Of a stretch of 64,000 bases of DNA, positions 1 to 13,617 are shown one piece after another (positions within the stretch are counted from its first letter, which is position 1; each line of letters opens with the position of its first letter). The notes under the pieces were generated by a model. It saw nothing but the letters and a program-made list of their open reading frames with translations. It had not been told where the DNA came from and did no database searches. Origin of the DNA: Streptomyces sp. TRM68416. GTDB taxonomy: Bacteria > Actinomycetota > Actinomycetes > Streptomycetales > Streptomycetaceae. The position numbers and the translations under genes are program-made. The stretch lies in NCBI RefSeq assembly GCF_014596915.1, contig NZ_JACVWU010000001.1:124001-188000 (forward strand), given 5' to 3'.

Positions 1-5309
<5,309 letters not shown>

Positions 5310-5383
5310 GGACGTGGACTCCTTGCGACGACGGCTCTCTTGGGTCCGACCCCGCGCGACCGTATCGCCGCCGAAAGGATTAC

Positions 5384-5419
5384 AGCAAGAGTCCTGAAAC
5401 GATTAGCAAGAAGTTTCAG
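5384..5419 (-). promoter_or_regulatory. Candidate MalR sites upstream of the pullulanase gene
   Basis: Two AGCAAG hexamers (CTTGCT on the coding strand) start at 5384 and 5405, exactly 21 bp or two helical turns apart. A 7-bp inverted repeat CTGAAAC/GTTTCAG (5394-5400 and 5413-5419) surrounds the second hexamer and overlaps the aml stop codon. The motif resembles the CTTGCA elements before aml, malE and malR. Assignment to MalR is inferred. Confidence 0.5.
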
Positions 5420-6804
5420 CAGCCCGTTTTGCCGGTGTAGATCGCCAGGGCGGTGCGGGCGCCCAGAGTGGCGGTGAACTGGCCGCCGGCGTTCACGGTC
5501 ACCGGCGTGTTGTTCTGCACGTTGCAGTACGTACCGGCGGGCAGCGACGTCTGGAAGGTGCGGGTCAGCGAGCCGGACTCGTGGTTGATGGCCACGTAGC
5601 CCTTGTTGCCCCGACCGAAGGCGATGGCGTTGTTGCCGTTGTCCCACCAGTTGGTGACCGACTCACCGCGCGTGGCGTTGCGGAAGGCGACCATGCGCTG
5701 GATCTCCGGCCAGGCGTGCTGGCACTTCCAGCCGTCCTGCCAGCAGGCGTTGACGGTACCGCCGTTGGGCGGTCCTGCGTCGTGGTCGGTGAACTCGTAG
5801 CCGGAGTTGATGTCCGGGGCGCCGTAGGGCCAGGCCAGCATGAAGACGTTGGCCAGCGTGTAGGTGGCGCCGTCCTTGTAGTTGAGGGTGGAGCCGTTGC
5901 GCTCGGTGTCGTGGTTGTCGACGAAGACGCCGGCGACGCCGCTGTTCAGGTAGCCCCAGCCCTCGCCGTAGTTCTTCAGGTAGGCGAGCTTCTCGTTGTG
6001 GAAGACGCGCTTGAGGTCGTAGGCGTAGCGGAACTCCTGGACGTCGCCGTTGCCGGTGTACTCGGTGGGCTGGACGGCCTCTCCGCTGCCGTAGATGACC
6101 TCCTGCTTCCAGTACGCCGACGGGTTGCTCAGCCGGGACTTGATGTCGGCGAGGTCGGCGGCGTCCATGTGCTTGGCGGCGTCGATGCGGAAGCCGTCGA
6201 CGCCGAGCGAGAGGAGGTCGTTCAGGTACCCGGCGATGGCGCCGCGGACGTACGGCTCGCCGGTGTCCAGGTCGGCCAGGCCCACCAGTTCGCAGCGCTG
6301 GACGTTCCAGCGGTCCTGGTAGTTGGTTATCTGGCTGGTGCAGTCGTCGAAGTCGAACGACGAGTACAGGCCCGGGTAGTTGTACTTCGTGTACGACGAA
6401 CCGCCGGTGCCGGTGCCGTTGCCCGCGGACATGTGGTTGATGACGGCGTCGACGACGACCTTCACGCCGGCCGCGTGGCAGGTGTTCACCATGTTCCGGA
6501 AGGCGGCGCGGTCACCGAGACGTCCGGCGATCTTGTAGCTGACGGGCTGGTACGAGGTCCACCACTGCGCGCCCTGTATGTGCTCGGCAGGCGGGGAAAC
6601 CTGCACGTAGCCGTAGCCGGCGGGGCCCAGGCGGTTGGTGCACTCGGCGGCGACGGAGGCGAACTTCCACTCGAAGAGCACCGCGGTGACGTCCTTGGTG
6701 CCGGGCGGGGAGGCCTGGGCGGTGCCGGGGGCGAGGACGGCGGCCGTGGCGGCGAGCGCGAGTGCGGCGGCGCCCGAGAGAGCTCTGGTTCTGGTTCTGG
6801 CCAT
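5416..6804 (-). CDS. aml: Secreted alpha-amylase (GH13)
   Basis: Endo-acting alpha-1,4-glucanase of 462 aa, exported to release maltodextrins from starch. I chose the ATG at 6804 because it begins a classical signal peptide (Arg-rich start, Ala/Leu core, cleavage near AQA-SPP); reading further upstream would run through the preceding terminator. Conserved GH13 regions are visible: DAVINHM (region I), [10 protein letters not shown] (region II), the catalytic Glu in YGSGEAV (region III) and [11 protein letters not shown] (region IV). The protein ends soon after the C-terminal beta domain with a Cys. It therefore lacks the CBM20 starch-binding domain carried by many longer (about 566 aa) Streptomyces amylases. 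It lies between aglA and the pullulanase gene, has its own CTTGCA-containing leader and is probably MalR-controlled. Confidence 0.95.
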   Translation of the reverse strand: MARTRTRALSGAAALALAATAAVLAPGTAQASPPGTKDVTAVLFEWKFASVAAECTNRLGPAGYGYVQVSPPAEHIQGAQWWTSYQPVSYKIAGRLGDRAAFRNMVNTCHAAGVKVVVDAVINHMSAGNGTGTGGSSYTKYNYPGLYSSFDFDDCTSQITNYQDRWNVQRCELVGLADLDTGEPYVRGAIAGYLNDLLSLGVDGFRIDAAKHMDAADLADIKSRLSNPSAYWKQEVIYGSGEAVQPTEYTGNGDVQEFRYAYDLKRVFHNEKLAYLKNYGEGWGYLNSGVAGVFVDNHDTERNGSTLNYKDGATYTLANVFMLAWPYGAPDINSGYEFTDHDAGPPNGGTVNACWQDGWKCQHAWPEIQRMVAFRNATRGESVTNWWDNGNNAIAFGRGNKGYVAINHESGSLTRTFQTSLPAGTYCNVQNNTPVTVNAGGQFTATLGARTALAIYTGKTGC

Positions 6805-6841
6805 GTGGGGTTCCTTCATCTTTGAAGGGGATGGTTGAAAT

Positions 6842-6859
6842 CTTGCAGAAACCTTGCGG
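6842..6859. promoter_or_regulatory. Candidate MalR operator of aml
   Basis: CTTGCAG (6842-6848) and CTTGCGG (6853-6859) lie 11 bp apart in the aml leader, and a further TGCAAG lies at 6915-6920 on the far side of the aglA terminator. Direct CTTGCAG repeats are the known signature of MalR/Reg1-controlled Streptomyces amylase promoters. The position is seen in the sequence; binding is inferred. Confidence 0.6.
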
Positions 6860-6870
6860 TGGCCAGATGT

Positions 6871-6902
6871 TAAAGGCCCGCTGCCCAAAAGGGCAGCGGG
6901 CC
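6871..6902 (-). terminator. Rho-independent-type terminator of aglA
   Basis: A perfect 12-bp stem GGCCCGCTGCCC / GGGCAGCGGGCC with an AAAA (TTTT on the coding strand) loop lies 21 bp past the aglA stop and is followed by TTTAAC. It separates aglA transcription from aml. Confidence 0.85.
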
Positions 6903-6923
6903 GTGGGAAGTTGCTGCAAGAAG

Positions 6924-8594
6924 TTACACGCCCGTGCTGAACCAGACGGTCGTGTCCGCCGGAACCTTCGTCTCGCCGTCCGCCTCGGTGACCTCGTCGC
7001 TGGCGAGCAGCACGCGGCCGTGGGCGGGGGTCGTCACCGACTCGCCGCTGGTGTTGGCCACGCAGACGAACTCCCCGCGCCGGAAGGCGAGAACGCCCTC
7101 GGGGGCCTTCAGCCACTCCACCTCGTCGCCGGCGCCCAGGTCGGGGTGGTCACGGCGGGCGGCCAGGGCGGAGCGGTACAGCTCCAGGGTCGAGCCCGCG
7201 ACGCCGGTCTGGGCCTCCACGCTCAGGTCCGCCCAGTCCGCCGGCTGCGGGAGCCAGCTGCCGCCCGTGCCGAAGCCGTAGGAGGAGCCCTCGCGGGTCC
7301 ACGGGATCGGGACGCGGCAGCCGTCACGGAAGCCGTCCTGGCCCGCGCCGCGGAAGTAGGCGGGGTCCTGGCGGACCTCGTCGGGCAGGTCGACGACGTC
7401 CGGCAGGCCGAGTTCCTCGCCCTGGTAGACGTACGCCGAACCCGGCAGCGCCAGCATCAGGAGCGTGGCGGCGCGGGCGCGGCGCAGGCCCAGGGCGCGG
7501 TCGCCCGCGGTGCGGATCTGGGTGCCCAGGCCCGGCGGGTTGGCGAAGCGGGTCGCGTGCCGGGTCACGTCGTGGTTGGACAGGACCCAGGTGGCGGGGG
7601 CGCCGACCGGGCGCATGGCGTCCAGCGTGCGGTCGATGACCGTGCGCAGCTCCTCGGCGTCCCATTCGGTGCCCAGGTACTGGAAGTTGAAGGCCTGGTG
7701 CAGCTCGTCGGGGCGGACGTAGTTGGCGGTGCGCTCGACGGTGGGGGTCCATGCCTCGGCGACGAAGATGCGCTCGCCCGCGTACTCGTCGAGGATGGTG
7801 CGCCACTGCCGGTAGATGGCGTGCACGCCGTCCTGGTCGAAGAACGGCATGACATCGTTGCCCAGCAGCTTGAGCTGATCGCCGGCCCCGCCGATGTCCG
7901 GCAGGCCCTCCGCCTTCACCATGCCGTGGGCCACGTCGATGCGGAAGCCGTCGACGCCCATGTCCAGCCAGAAGCGCAGGATGGAGCGGAACTCGTCGCC
8001 GACCGCCGGGTGTTCCCAGTTGAAGTCGGGCTGCTCGGGGGCGAAGAGGTGCAGGTACCACTCGCCGTCCTCGACCCGGGTCCAGGCGGGGCCGCCGAAG
8101 ATGGACTCCCAGTCGTTGGGCGGCAGTTCGCCGTTCTCGCCCTTGCCGGGGCGGAAGTGGTAGCGGGCGCGGGCCGGCGAGCCGGGGCCCTCGCGCAGGG
8201 CGCGCTGGAACCACTCGTGCTGGTCGGAGGAGTGGTTGGGGACCAGGTCGACGATGATCCGGAGACCGAGCTCGTGGGCGTCGCGGATCAGCGCGTCGGC
8301 GTCCAGCAGGTTGCCGAACATCGGGTCCACGGCCCGGTAGTCGGCGACGTCGTAGCCGGCGTCGGCCTGTGGGGAGGCGTAGAACGGGCTGAGCCACACG
8401 GCGTCCACGCCGAGGTCGCGCAGGTACGGGAGTCGGGAGCGTACGCCTTCCAGGTCGCCCATGCCGTCGCCGTTGCTGTCGGCGAAGCTGCGCGGATAGA
8501 CCTGGTAGATCACCGCGTCTCTCCACCAGTCGCGGCGGTGGGCGACGGTGGCGACGGCGGAGTTCTGGGCCGGGTCGGCGGAGTGCTGGCTCAT
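6924..8594 (-). CDS. aglA: Alpha-glucosidase (GH13, maltodextrin-hydrolysing)
   Basis: Cytoplasmic exo-acting glucosidase of 556 aa that should split glucose from imported maltose and maltodextrins. There is no signal peptide. The N-terminus [24 protein letters not shown] is shown here only in part: [17 protein letters not shown] is the GH13 oligo-1,6/alpha-glucosidase hallmark. Other conserved regions are [11 protein letters not shown] (region I), [10 protein letters not shown] (region II), VAEAWTPT (region III) and [11 protein letters not shown] (region IV). The ATG at 8594 has an AAGGAAG ribosome site. The gene follows malG after 116 bp in the same direction and ends at a strong terminator, so it may be read from the malE promoter or from a promoter in the gap. 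The importer-plus-intracellular-glucosidase pairing matches the known Streptomyces mal locus. Confidence 0.93.
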   Translation of the reverse strand: MSQHSADPAQNSAVATVAHRRDWWRDAVIYQVYPRSFADSNGDGMGDLEGVRSRLPYLRDLGVDAVWLSPFYASPQADAGYDVADYRAVDPMFGNLLDADALIRDAHELGLRIIVDLVPNHSSDQHEWFQRALREGPGSPARARYHFRPGKGENGELPPNDWESIFGGPAWTRVEDGEWYLHLFAPEQPDFNWEHPAVGDEFRSILRFWLDMGVDGFRIDVAHGMVKAEGLPDIGGAGDQLKLLGNDVMPFFDQDGVHAIYRQWRTILDEYAGERIFVAEAWTPTVERTANYVRPDELHQAFNFQYLGTEWDAEELRTVIDRTLDAMRPVGAPATWVLSNHDVTRHATRFANPPGLGTQIRTAGDRALGLRRARAATLLMLALPGSAYVYQGEELGLPDVVDLPDEVRQDPAYFRGAGQDGFRDGCRVPIPWTREGSSYGFGTGGSWLPQPADWADLSVEAQTGVAGSTLELYRSALAARRDHPDLGAGDEVEWLKAPEGVLAFRRGEFVCVANTSGESVTTPAHGRVLLASDEVTEADGETKVPADTTVWFSTGV

Positions 8595-8710
8595 GGCTTC
8601 CTTGATGCGTAAAGGAGTCATCGGGTGGGGGTTCGGGGGCGGCTGGCGAGGCGGCCGCGATGACAGCGGGGTCGGATGGACACCGCGGCCGCCTCGGGTC
8701 GTGGGGGCGT

Positions 8711-9619
8711 CTAGCCCTTGGTGCCGCCGGCGGTCAGGCCGGTCACCAGGTTCTTCTGCACGACGTAGAAGAACGCGGTGACGGGTATGGCGACGAGTAC
8801 CGCGGTGGCGGCCATGAGATGACGCTGGGCGTCGTGCTCGCTGACGAAGGTCTGCAGGGCGACGGCGAAGGTGTACTTCGTGTCGGACAGCATGAACGTC
8901 GAGGCGAAGGCGACCTCGCCGAACGCGGTGATGAAGCTGTAGAAGCCGGCGACCGCCAGGCCCGGCTTGGCGAGCGGCAGGATCAGCCGGACGAACGTGC
9001 CGAAGGGCGACAGTCCGTCGACGCGGCCGGCCTCGTCGATCTCGAACGGAATGGTGTCGAAGTAGCCCTTGAGCAGCCAGGCGCAGTACGGCACCGCGGT
9101 CGAGCAGTAGACCAGGATCAGACCGAGGTAGCTGTCGACCAGCTGGAGTTCGGAGAGGATCTGGTACATCGGCACGATGAGGACGGCGATCGGGAACATC
9201 TGGGTGACCAGGAGGACCCACATGAACCTCTTGTAGCCCGGGAACCGCATCCGGGAGACCGCGTAGCCGGTGGTGGCGGCGATGATGACGCCGATGACCG
9301 TGGTGCCGAGCGAGACGACGAGCGTGCTCCACAGCCAGTGGAAGAAGTTCGTCTCCGTCAGGACGAAGGAGTAGTTGTCCAGGGTCATCTTCCCCCAGAT
9401 GCCGCCCGGGTGGAGGTAGTCGTCCTTGTCCGGGCCGAGCGAGAGGAAGATCAGCCAGGCGATCGGGAAGAGGGCGGCGAGGCTCGCGACGGTCAGGATG
9501 CCGTGGGAGAGCAGCGAGGCTGCCGGGCTGCGCTCGCCGCGGCGGCGCACCTTGCCCTGCGGTTCCATCGGGCGCTCCTCGGGCGCGTGGGCGGAGGTCT
9601 CAACGGTAGTGGTGCTCAT
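8711..9619 (-). CDS. malG: Maltose/maltodextrin ABC transporter permease MalG
   Basis: Inner-membrane permease of 302 aa of the binding-protein-dependent sugar importer family (CUT1). Six membrane spans are evident (for example LLSHGILTVASLAALFPIAW near the N-terminus). The cytoplasmic EAA loop reads EIDEAGRVDGLSPFGTFVRL, the contact for the ATPase. The ATG at 9619 is preceded by AGGAG at 6 nt; an upstream in-frame start is less well placed. It lies 13 bp after malF and is co-transcribed with it. No ATPase gene is linked. In Streptomyces these CUT1 importers generally share the multitasking ATPase MsiK encoded elsewhere; that is prior knowledge, not visible here. Confidence 0.95.
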   Translation of the reverse strand: MSTTTVETSAHAPEERPMEPQGKVRRRGERSPAASLLSHGILTVASLAALFPIAWLIFLSLGPDKDDYLHPGGIWGKMTLDNYSFVLTETNFFHWLWSTLVVSLGTTVIGVIIAATTGYAVSRMRFPGYKRFMWVLLVTQMFPIAVLIVPMYQILSELQLVDSYLGLILVYCSTAVPYCAWLLKGYFDTIPFEIDEAGRVDGLSPFGTFVRLILPLAKPGLAVAGFYSFITAFGEVAFASTFMLSDTKYTFAVALQTFVSEHDAQRHLMAATAVLVAIPVTAFFYVVQKNLVTGLTAGGTKG

Positions 9620-9632
9620 GGGAACTCCTGCC

Positions 9633-10637
9633 TCAGATCGCGAGCTGCTGGTCATTGCGGTTCAGCCAGCGGCGGTAGAAGGAGGTGAAGACGACCAGGA
9701 TGGCGAGCAGCAGCATGCCGTAGGCGGCCGACTGGGCGAAGTCGCGCGGCTGCTGGCCGAAGCCGAGGTAGTAGGCCCAGGTGACCAGGATCTGGGCGTC
9801 GGGCGCGGTGTCGCCGAACAGCAGGAAGATGATGGCGAACTGGTTGAAGGTCCAGATGATGCCGAGCAGGACCACCGTGGAGCTGACCGAGCGCAGGCCG
9901 GGCAGGGTGACGTAGCGGAACTGCTGCCACTTGCTCGCGCCGTCCATCTCGGCGGCCTCGTAGAGCGTGGAGTCGATGGACTGCAGTCCGCCGAGCAGCG
10001 AGAGCATCATGAACGGCACACCGCACCAGGTGTTGACCATGATCGCGGCGAACCGCTGCCAGAAGGTGTCCTCCAGCCACAGTGGGGTCGGCAGGTGGAG
10101 GGTCTCCAGGAAGGAGTTGATGACGCCGCCGTCGGCGAGCATGAAGCGCCAGCCGAAGACGGTGACGAAGGTCGGCACGGCCCACGGCAGGATGAGGATC
10201 AGCCGGTACAGGGTGCGGCCGCGCAGCTTCTGGTTGAGCAGCAGCGCGAGGCCGAGGCCGATGGAGTAGTGCAGGGCGACACAGGCGGCCGTCCAGAAGA
10301 TCGTCCAGAGGAAGTGCGACCAGAAGCGTTCGTAGGCGGTCTCGCCCCACAGGATGTCGGCGTAGTTGTCGAGGCCGATGAACTTGTAGGTCGCCTCGAT
10401 CTCGTTGGCGCCGATGGTGCGCGCGGTGTTGAGGCTGTTGGCGTCCGTGAGCGTGAGGTAGAAGCCGTACGCCAGGGGGTACAGCACCAGGACGCCGAGC
10501 ACGACGACCACGGGCGTGATCATCGCGTAGGCGTACCAGTGCTTCTGGTAGGCACGCTTCAGACGCTGGCCCGTCCCGGGCCGCGGCGCACGGTCACCGC
10601 GGCGCTTGCCGGTGGCGCGGTCGATGGCGACTGTCAT
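9633..10637 (-). CDS. malF: Maltose/maltodextrin ABC transporter permease MalF
   Basis: Partner permease of MalG (334 aa, CUT1 family) in the cytoplasmic membrane. A basic N-terminal tail precedes the first span, and the EAA loop reads YEAAEMDGASKWQQFRYVTLP. At 334 aa it is the short actinobacterial form rather than the 514-aa enteric MalF with its large periplasmic loop. I start at the ATG 10637, 11 nt after GAAGG; an in-frame GTG at 10649 sits too close to that site. It follows malE after 98 bp containing a strong hairpin, suggesting fewer transcripts for the permeases than for the binding protein. Confidence 0.94.
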   Translation of the reverse strand: MTVAIDRATGKRRGDRAPRPGTGQRLKRAYQKHWYAYAMITPVVVVLGVLVLYPLAYGFYLTLTDANSLNTARTIGANEIEATYKFIGLDNYADILWGETAYERFWSHFLWTIFWTAACVALHYSIGLGLALLLNQKLRGRTLYRLILILPWAVPTFVTVFGWRFMLADGGVINSFLETLHLPTPLWLEDTFWQRFAAIMVNTWCGVPFMMLSLLGGLQSIDSTLYEAAEMDGASKWQQFRYVTLPGLRSVSSTVVLLGIIWTFNQFAIIFLLFGDTAPDAQILVTWAYYLGFGQQPRDFAQSAAYGMLLLAILVVFTSFYRRWLNRNDQQLAI

Positions 10638-10685
10638 GGTTCTCGACACCTTCTGGAAGATCTGGGTGGGCCTGCGCAGGCCGGC

Positions 10686-10728
10686 GGCCGCCGGGTCCCG
10701 TCCCCACCTTCAGCGGGACCCGGCGGCC
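10686..10728 (-). terminator. malE-malF intercistronic stem-loop (partial terminator / mRNA stabiliser)
   Basis: GGCCGCCGGGTCCCG (10686-10700) and CGGGACCCGGCGGCC (10714-10728) form a perfect 15-bp stem with a 13-nt loop. No T-tract follows. This fits a segmental stabiliser or leaky terminator that keeps MalE in excess over MalF/MalG; the role is inferred. Confidence 0.7.
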
Positions 10729-10735
10729 ACTGGCA

Positions 10736-12004
10736 TTACTTGCTGAAGTCCGGCACCAGCTTGGCGATGGACGTCTCAGCGCTGCTCAGGCCCTTGTCCA
10801 GGGACTTCTTGCCGCCGGCGACGGCGAGCAGCTCGGAGTCCAGCGGGCCCCACAGGGAGCTGTACTCGGGCAGGGCCGGGCGCGGCTGGGCCACGGACAG
10901 GACGTCCTGGTAGCCGGCGATGCCCGGGTCGGCGACGACCTTGACGGTGTAGGCGTCGTCACGCGTGGGCAGCGTGTTGTTCTTCAGCGCGATGGTCTCC
11001 TGGGCGTGCGCGGAGGTCATGAAGTTGACGAACTTCAGGGCCGCCTCCTGGTGCGCGGCGTCGGAGCCGGCGTAGACCGACAGGTTGTGGCCGCCCGTCG
11101 GGGCGCCCTGACCGGCCGAGCCGCCCGGAACCTTGGCGATGCCGAGGTTGTTCTTGTCCTTGAAGGCCGAGCCCTTGTAGAAGTTGGTGATCTCCCACGG
11201 GCCCTGGATGATCGCGGCGACCTTGCCGCTGACGAACGCCTCCTGGATGTGGGCGTAGGCGTCGGCGGTGGTGTCGGCCTTGTGCAGGCCCTTGCCGTCG
11301 AAGAGCTCCAGCCAGGTGCCGTACGCCTTCTTGGCCTCCGGGGAGTTCACGGTGATCTTCTTGGCGTCGGCGTCGACGGTGTCGGTGCCCTCGCCGTGCA
11401 GGAAGGACTGGGCGTAGTAGGCCTGGGTGGAGCCCCAGTAGCCGTCGACGCCGGTCTTGTCCTTGATCGTGGCGGCGGCCTTCTTCAGGTCGTCCCAGGT
11501 CTCGGGGGCCTTGACACCGGCCTTGGCGAAGAGCTCCTTGTTGTAGACGAGCGCCAGGGTGTCCGTGGTGAACGGCACGCCGTAGGTCTTGCCCTCGTAC
11601 TTGGCCTGCTCCAGCAGGTTGGGCTTGAACTTGCTCTCGTCCTTGAGCGCCTCCGTGCCGTCCAGCGGCAGGAAGAAGCCCTTCTTGGCGAAGGCGGGGG
11701 TCCAGCCGACCTCGGAGCGCAGGATGTCCGGGGCACCCTTGGAACCGGCGGCGGTGTCGAACTTGTTCTGCGCCTGGTCGAAGGGGACGTTGACGTACTT
11801 GACCTTGATGTTCTTGTTGGCGGCCTCGAACTCCTTGACCAGGGCCTTGTACGTCGGCGCCTCGTTGGTGGCGTTGGAGGTGTCCCACCAGGTGAGGGTG
11901 ACCGGACCGCCGGCCTTGTCGCCGCTGTCGCTGTCTCCGCCGCAGGCCGTCGCCGCGAGGGCGAGGGACGCCACCAGCGCGGTGGCCGCTATGCCACGCC
12001 GCAT
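10736..12004 (-). CDS. malE: Maltose/maltodextrin-binding lipoprotein MalE
   Basis: Extracellular substrate-binding protein (422 aa) that delivers maltodextrins to MalF-MalG. The N-terminus is a lipoprotein signal with lipobox LAATAC, cysteine acylation giving membrane anchoring, followed by a short Gly/Asp/Ser linker (GGDSDSGDKAGG). The body has solute-binding family 1 features: TLTWWDTSNATNEAP, YGVPFTTDTLALVYNKELF and a C-terminal KFVNFMTSAHAQE segment. AAGGAG lies before the ATG. It is the first gene of the malE-malF-malG operon. The promoter region towards malR holds an inverted CCTTGCA/TGCAAGG repeat, expected to be bound by MalR and relieved by maltose-related inducers. Confidence 0.95.
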   Translation of the reverse strand: MRRGIAATALVASLALAATACGGDSDSGDKAGGPVTLTWWDTSNATNEAPTYKALVKEFEAANKNIKVKYVNVPFDQAQNKFDTAAGSKGAPDILRSEVGWTPAFAKKGFFLPLDGTEALKDESKFKPNLLEQAKYEGKTYGVPFTTDTLALVYNKELFAKAGVKAPETWDDLKKAAATIKDKTGVDGYWGSTQAYYAQSFLHGEGTDTVDADAKKITVNSPEAKKAYGTWLELFDGKGLHKADTTADAYAHIQEAFVSGKVAAIIQGPWEITNFYKGSAFKDKNNLGIAKVPGGSAGQGAPTGGHNLSVYAGSDAAHQEAALKFVNFMTSAHAQETIALKNNTLPTRDDAYTVKVVADPGIAGYQDVLSVAQPRPALPEYSSLWGPLDSELLAVAGGKKSLDKGLSSAETSIAKLVPDFSK

Positions 12005-12034
12005 GAGTTCTCCTTGAGGGTGAAAGCCCGTGTG

Positions 12035-12135
12035 GTGCAGGGTCCGGACCCGTCGTCCCGTCCCTGCTGTGCAGGATCCGGACCCGTCGTTCCGTACCCG
12101 CTGTGCAGGGGGCGGTCCCGTCGTCCGTCCCTGCG
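12035..12135. repeat. Three 34-bp tandem repeats in the malE leader
   Basis: Units start at 12035, 12069 and 12103 (period exactly 34 bp) with the core GTGCAGGGTCCGGACCCGTC; units 1 and 2 are nearly identical and unit 3 is diverged. Each good unit holds the palindrome GGGTCCGGACCC. They lie between the malE promoter and start codon, so they would be transcribed in the 5' leader. Confidence 0.85.
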
Positions 12136-12204
12136 ACTTGCCGACTGCGCCGTTGCGGCCGCCGGGCGACGTGAACGTAACAGCGATGTAAGCGTTGCGA
12201 AAGA

Positions 12205-12227
12205 CCTTGCAGAAAAAAAGTGCAAGG
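12205..12227. promoter_or_regulatory. Candidate MalR operator of malE
   Basis: CCTTGCA (12205-12211) and TGCAAGG (12221-12227) form a perfect 7-bp inverted repeat around a G-A7-G spacer. It lies about 200 bp upstream of malE in the divergent malE/malR gap and matches the CTTGCA family of sites across the cluster. Confidence 0.65.
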
Positions 12228-12313
12228 CGTCTCAGAAGTTACTCGGGCGTGACCTCTCGTCGACCGCCGTGAGACCGTTGTTCCGCGGGGTTGAGCGGCG
12301 GCGGCGACTGCTG

Positions 12314-12337
12314 TGCAAGACTCTGCAAGCTCTTGCC
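12314..12337. promoter_or_regulatory. Candidate MalR autoregulatory sites
   Basis: TGCAAG at 12314-12319 and 12324-12329 (10 bp apart) and CTTGCC at 12332-12337 lie just upstream of the two possible malR starts. Autoregulation of malR is inferred from motif identity. Confidence 0.55.
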
Positions 12338-12452
12338 ATCCGTTTCACGAGGGGACGCCATGACGCAGCAAGGCGCACCGCGCCGGTCAACCGCCCGCAC
12401 CCGGCGTCCGATTGGTGTGCAAGGCGCGATACGACCGGTACAGTCCGGTGCC

Positions 12453-13487
12453 GTGACCACACGGCTTGCTGACATCGCTGCGCAAGCGGGGGTGAGCGAA
12501 GCGACAGTCAGCCGGGTGCTGAACGGAAAGCCGGGCGTCGCCGCCACCACCCGCCAGTCCGTGCTCGCCGCACTCGACGTGCTGGGCTACGAACGCCCCG
12601 TCCGGCTGCGGCAGCGCAGCGAGGGCCTGGTGGGCCTGATCACCCCGGAGCTGGAGAACCCGATATTCCCGGCCCTCGCCCAGGTCATCGGCCAGGCGCT
12701 GACCCGGCAGGGCTACACCCCGGTGCTCGCCACCCAGACCCCGGGCGGCTCCACCGAGGACGAGCTGACCGAGATGCTGGTGGACCGCGGGGTCGCGGGC
12801 ATCATCTACGTCTCCGGACTGCACGCGGACACCACCGCCGACATGCAGCGCTACGAGCGGCTGCGCGCCCAGGGCGTCCCGTTCGTGCTGGTGGACGGCT
12901 TCTCCCCCAAGGTGCAGGCGCCGTTCATCTCCCCCGACGACCGGGCCGCGATGACCCTGGCCGTCACACACCTCGCCTCCCTCGGCCACACCCGGATCGG
13001 CCTGGCCCTCGGCCCCAAGCGATTCGTGCCGGTCCAGCGCAAGATCGAGGGCTTCGTGCGCGCGATGCAGGACCAGGTGAGCCTCGCCGCGGAGGTCATA
13101 GAGACCGAACTCGTCCAGCACTCCCTGTACACCCTGGAGGGCGGCCAGGCAGCCGCCACGGCGCTCATCGACCGCGACTGCACCGCGGTGGTCTGCGCGA
13201 GCGACATGATGGCCCTCGGCGCGATACGGGCGGCCCGGCAGCGGGGCCTCGAGGTACCCACGGACTTCTCCGTCGTCGGCTTCGACGACTCCCCCCTGAT
13301 CGCCTTCACCGACCCGCCCCTGACGACCGTCCGCAAGCCGGTCCCCGCGATGGGCCAGGCCGCGGTGCGCACGTTGCTGGAGGAGATCGGCGGGACTCCC
13401 GCACCGCACAGTGAATTCGTGTTCATGCCGGAGCTGGTGGTGCGCGGTTCGACCGCTTCGGCCCCTGGGGACCGAAATCGTCCCTAG
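12453..13487 (+). CDS. malR: LacI-family maltose regulon repressor MalR
   Basis: DNA-binding repressor of maltose and amylase genes, 344 aa from the GTG at 12453. The LacI helix-turn-helix begins at once (TRLADIAAQAGVSEATVSRV, then hinge LNGKPGVA). A periplasmic-binding-like sensor domain with the usual LacI landmarks follows (GLITPELENPIFP, VVGFDDSPLIAFTDPPLTTV). This length matches the known Streptomyces MalR. However, an in-frame ATG at 12360 has a much better ribosome site (GAGGGG, 5 nt) and would add 31 residues; the conventional start has no clear Shine-Dalgarno. It is divergent from malE, with CTTGCA-type sites in the gap. Confidence 0.93.
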   Translation: MTTRLADIAAQAGVSEATVSRVLNGKPGVAATTRQSVLAALDVLGYERPVRLRQRSEGLVGLITPELENPIFPALAQVIGQALTRQGYTPVLATQTPGGSTEDELTEMLVDRGVAGIIYVSGLHADTTADMQRYERLRAQGVPFVLVDGFSPKVQAPFISPDDRAAMTLAVTHLASLGHTRIGLALGPKRFVPVQRKIEGFVRAMQDQVSLAAEVIETELVQHSLYTLEGGQAAATALIDRDCTAVVCASDMMALGAIRAARQRGLEVPTDFSVVGFDDSPLIAFTDPPLTTVRKPVPAMGQAAVRTLLEEIGGTPAPHSEFVFMPELVVRGSTASAPGDRNRP

Positions 13488-13617
13488 GGCGGAGAATGAT
13501 CGGCCGCCGCCGGTACAGCCGTAGGAGAGGCGGACGTCCCGCCGTCGTAGGACGTGCGAGGAGAACCCGACCAGGGGACGATCGAGGGGTAAGGCATTTC
13601 TGGCAGACTCTGTGCCT

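Noticed and set aside
8595..8710. Separate MalR operator before aglA
   Set aside because: No CTTGCA/TGCAAG pair is present in this gap; aglA is more simply read with malEFG.
13488..13617. RNA gene or riboswitch before the PAP2 gene, and tRNA genes in other gaps
   Set aside because: No cloverleaf, conserved aptamer pattern or stable stem series was recognised; no tRNA or rRNA was found in the window by eye.
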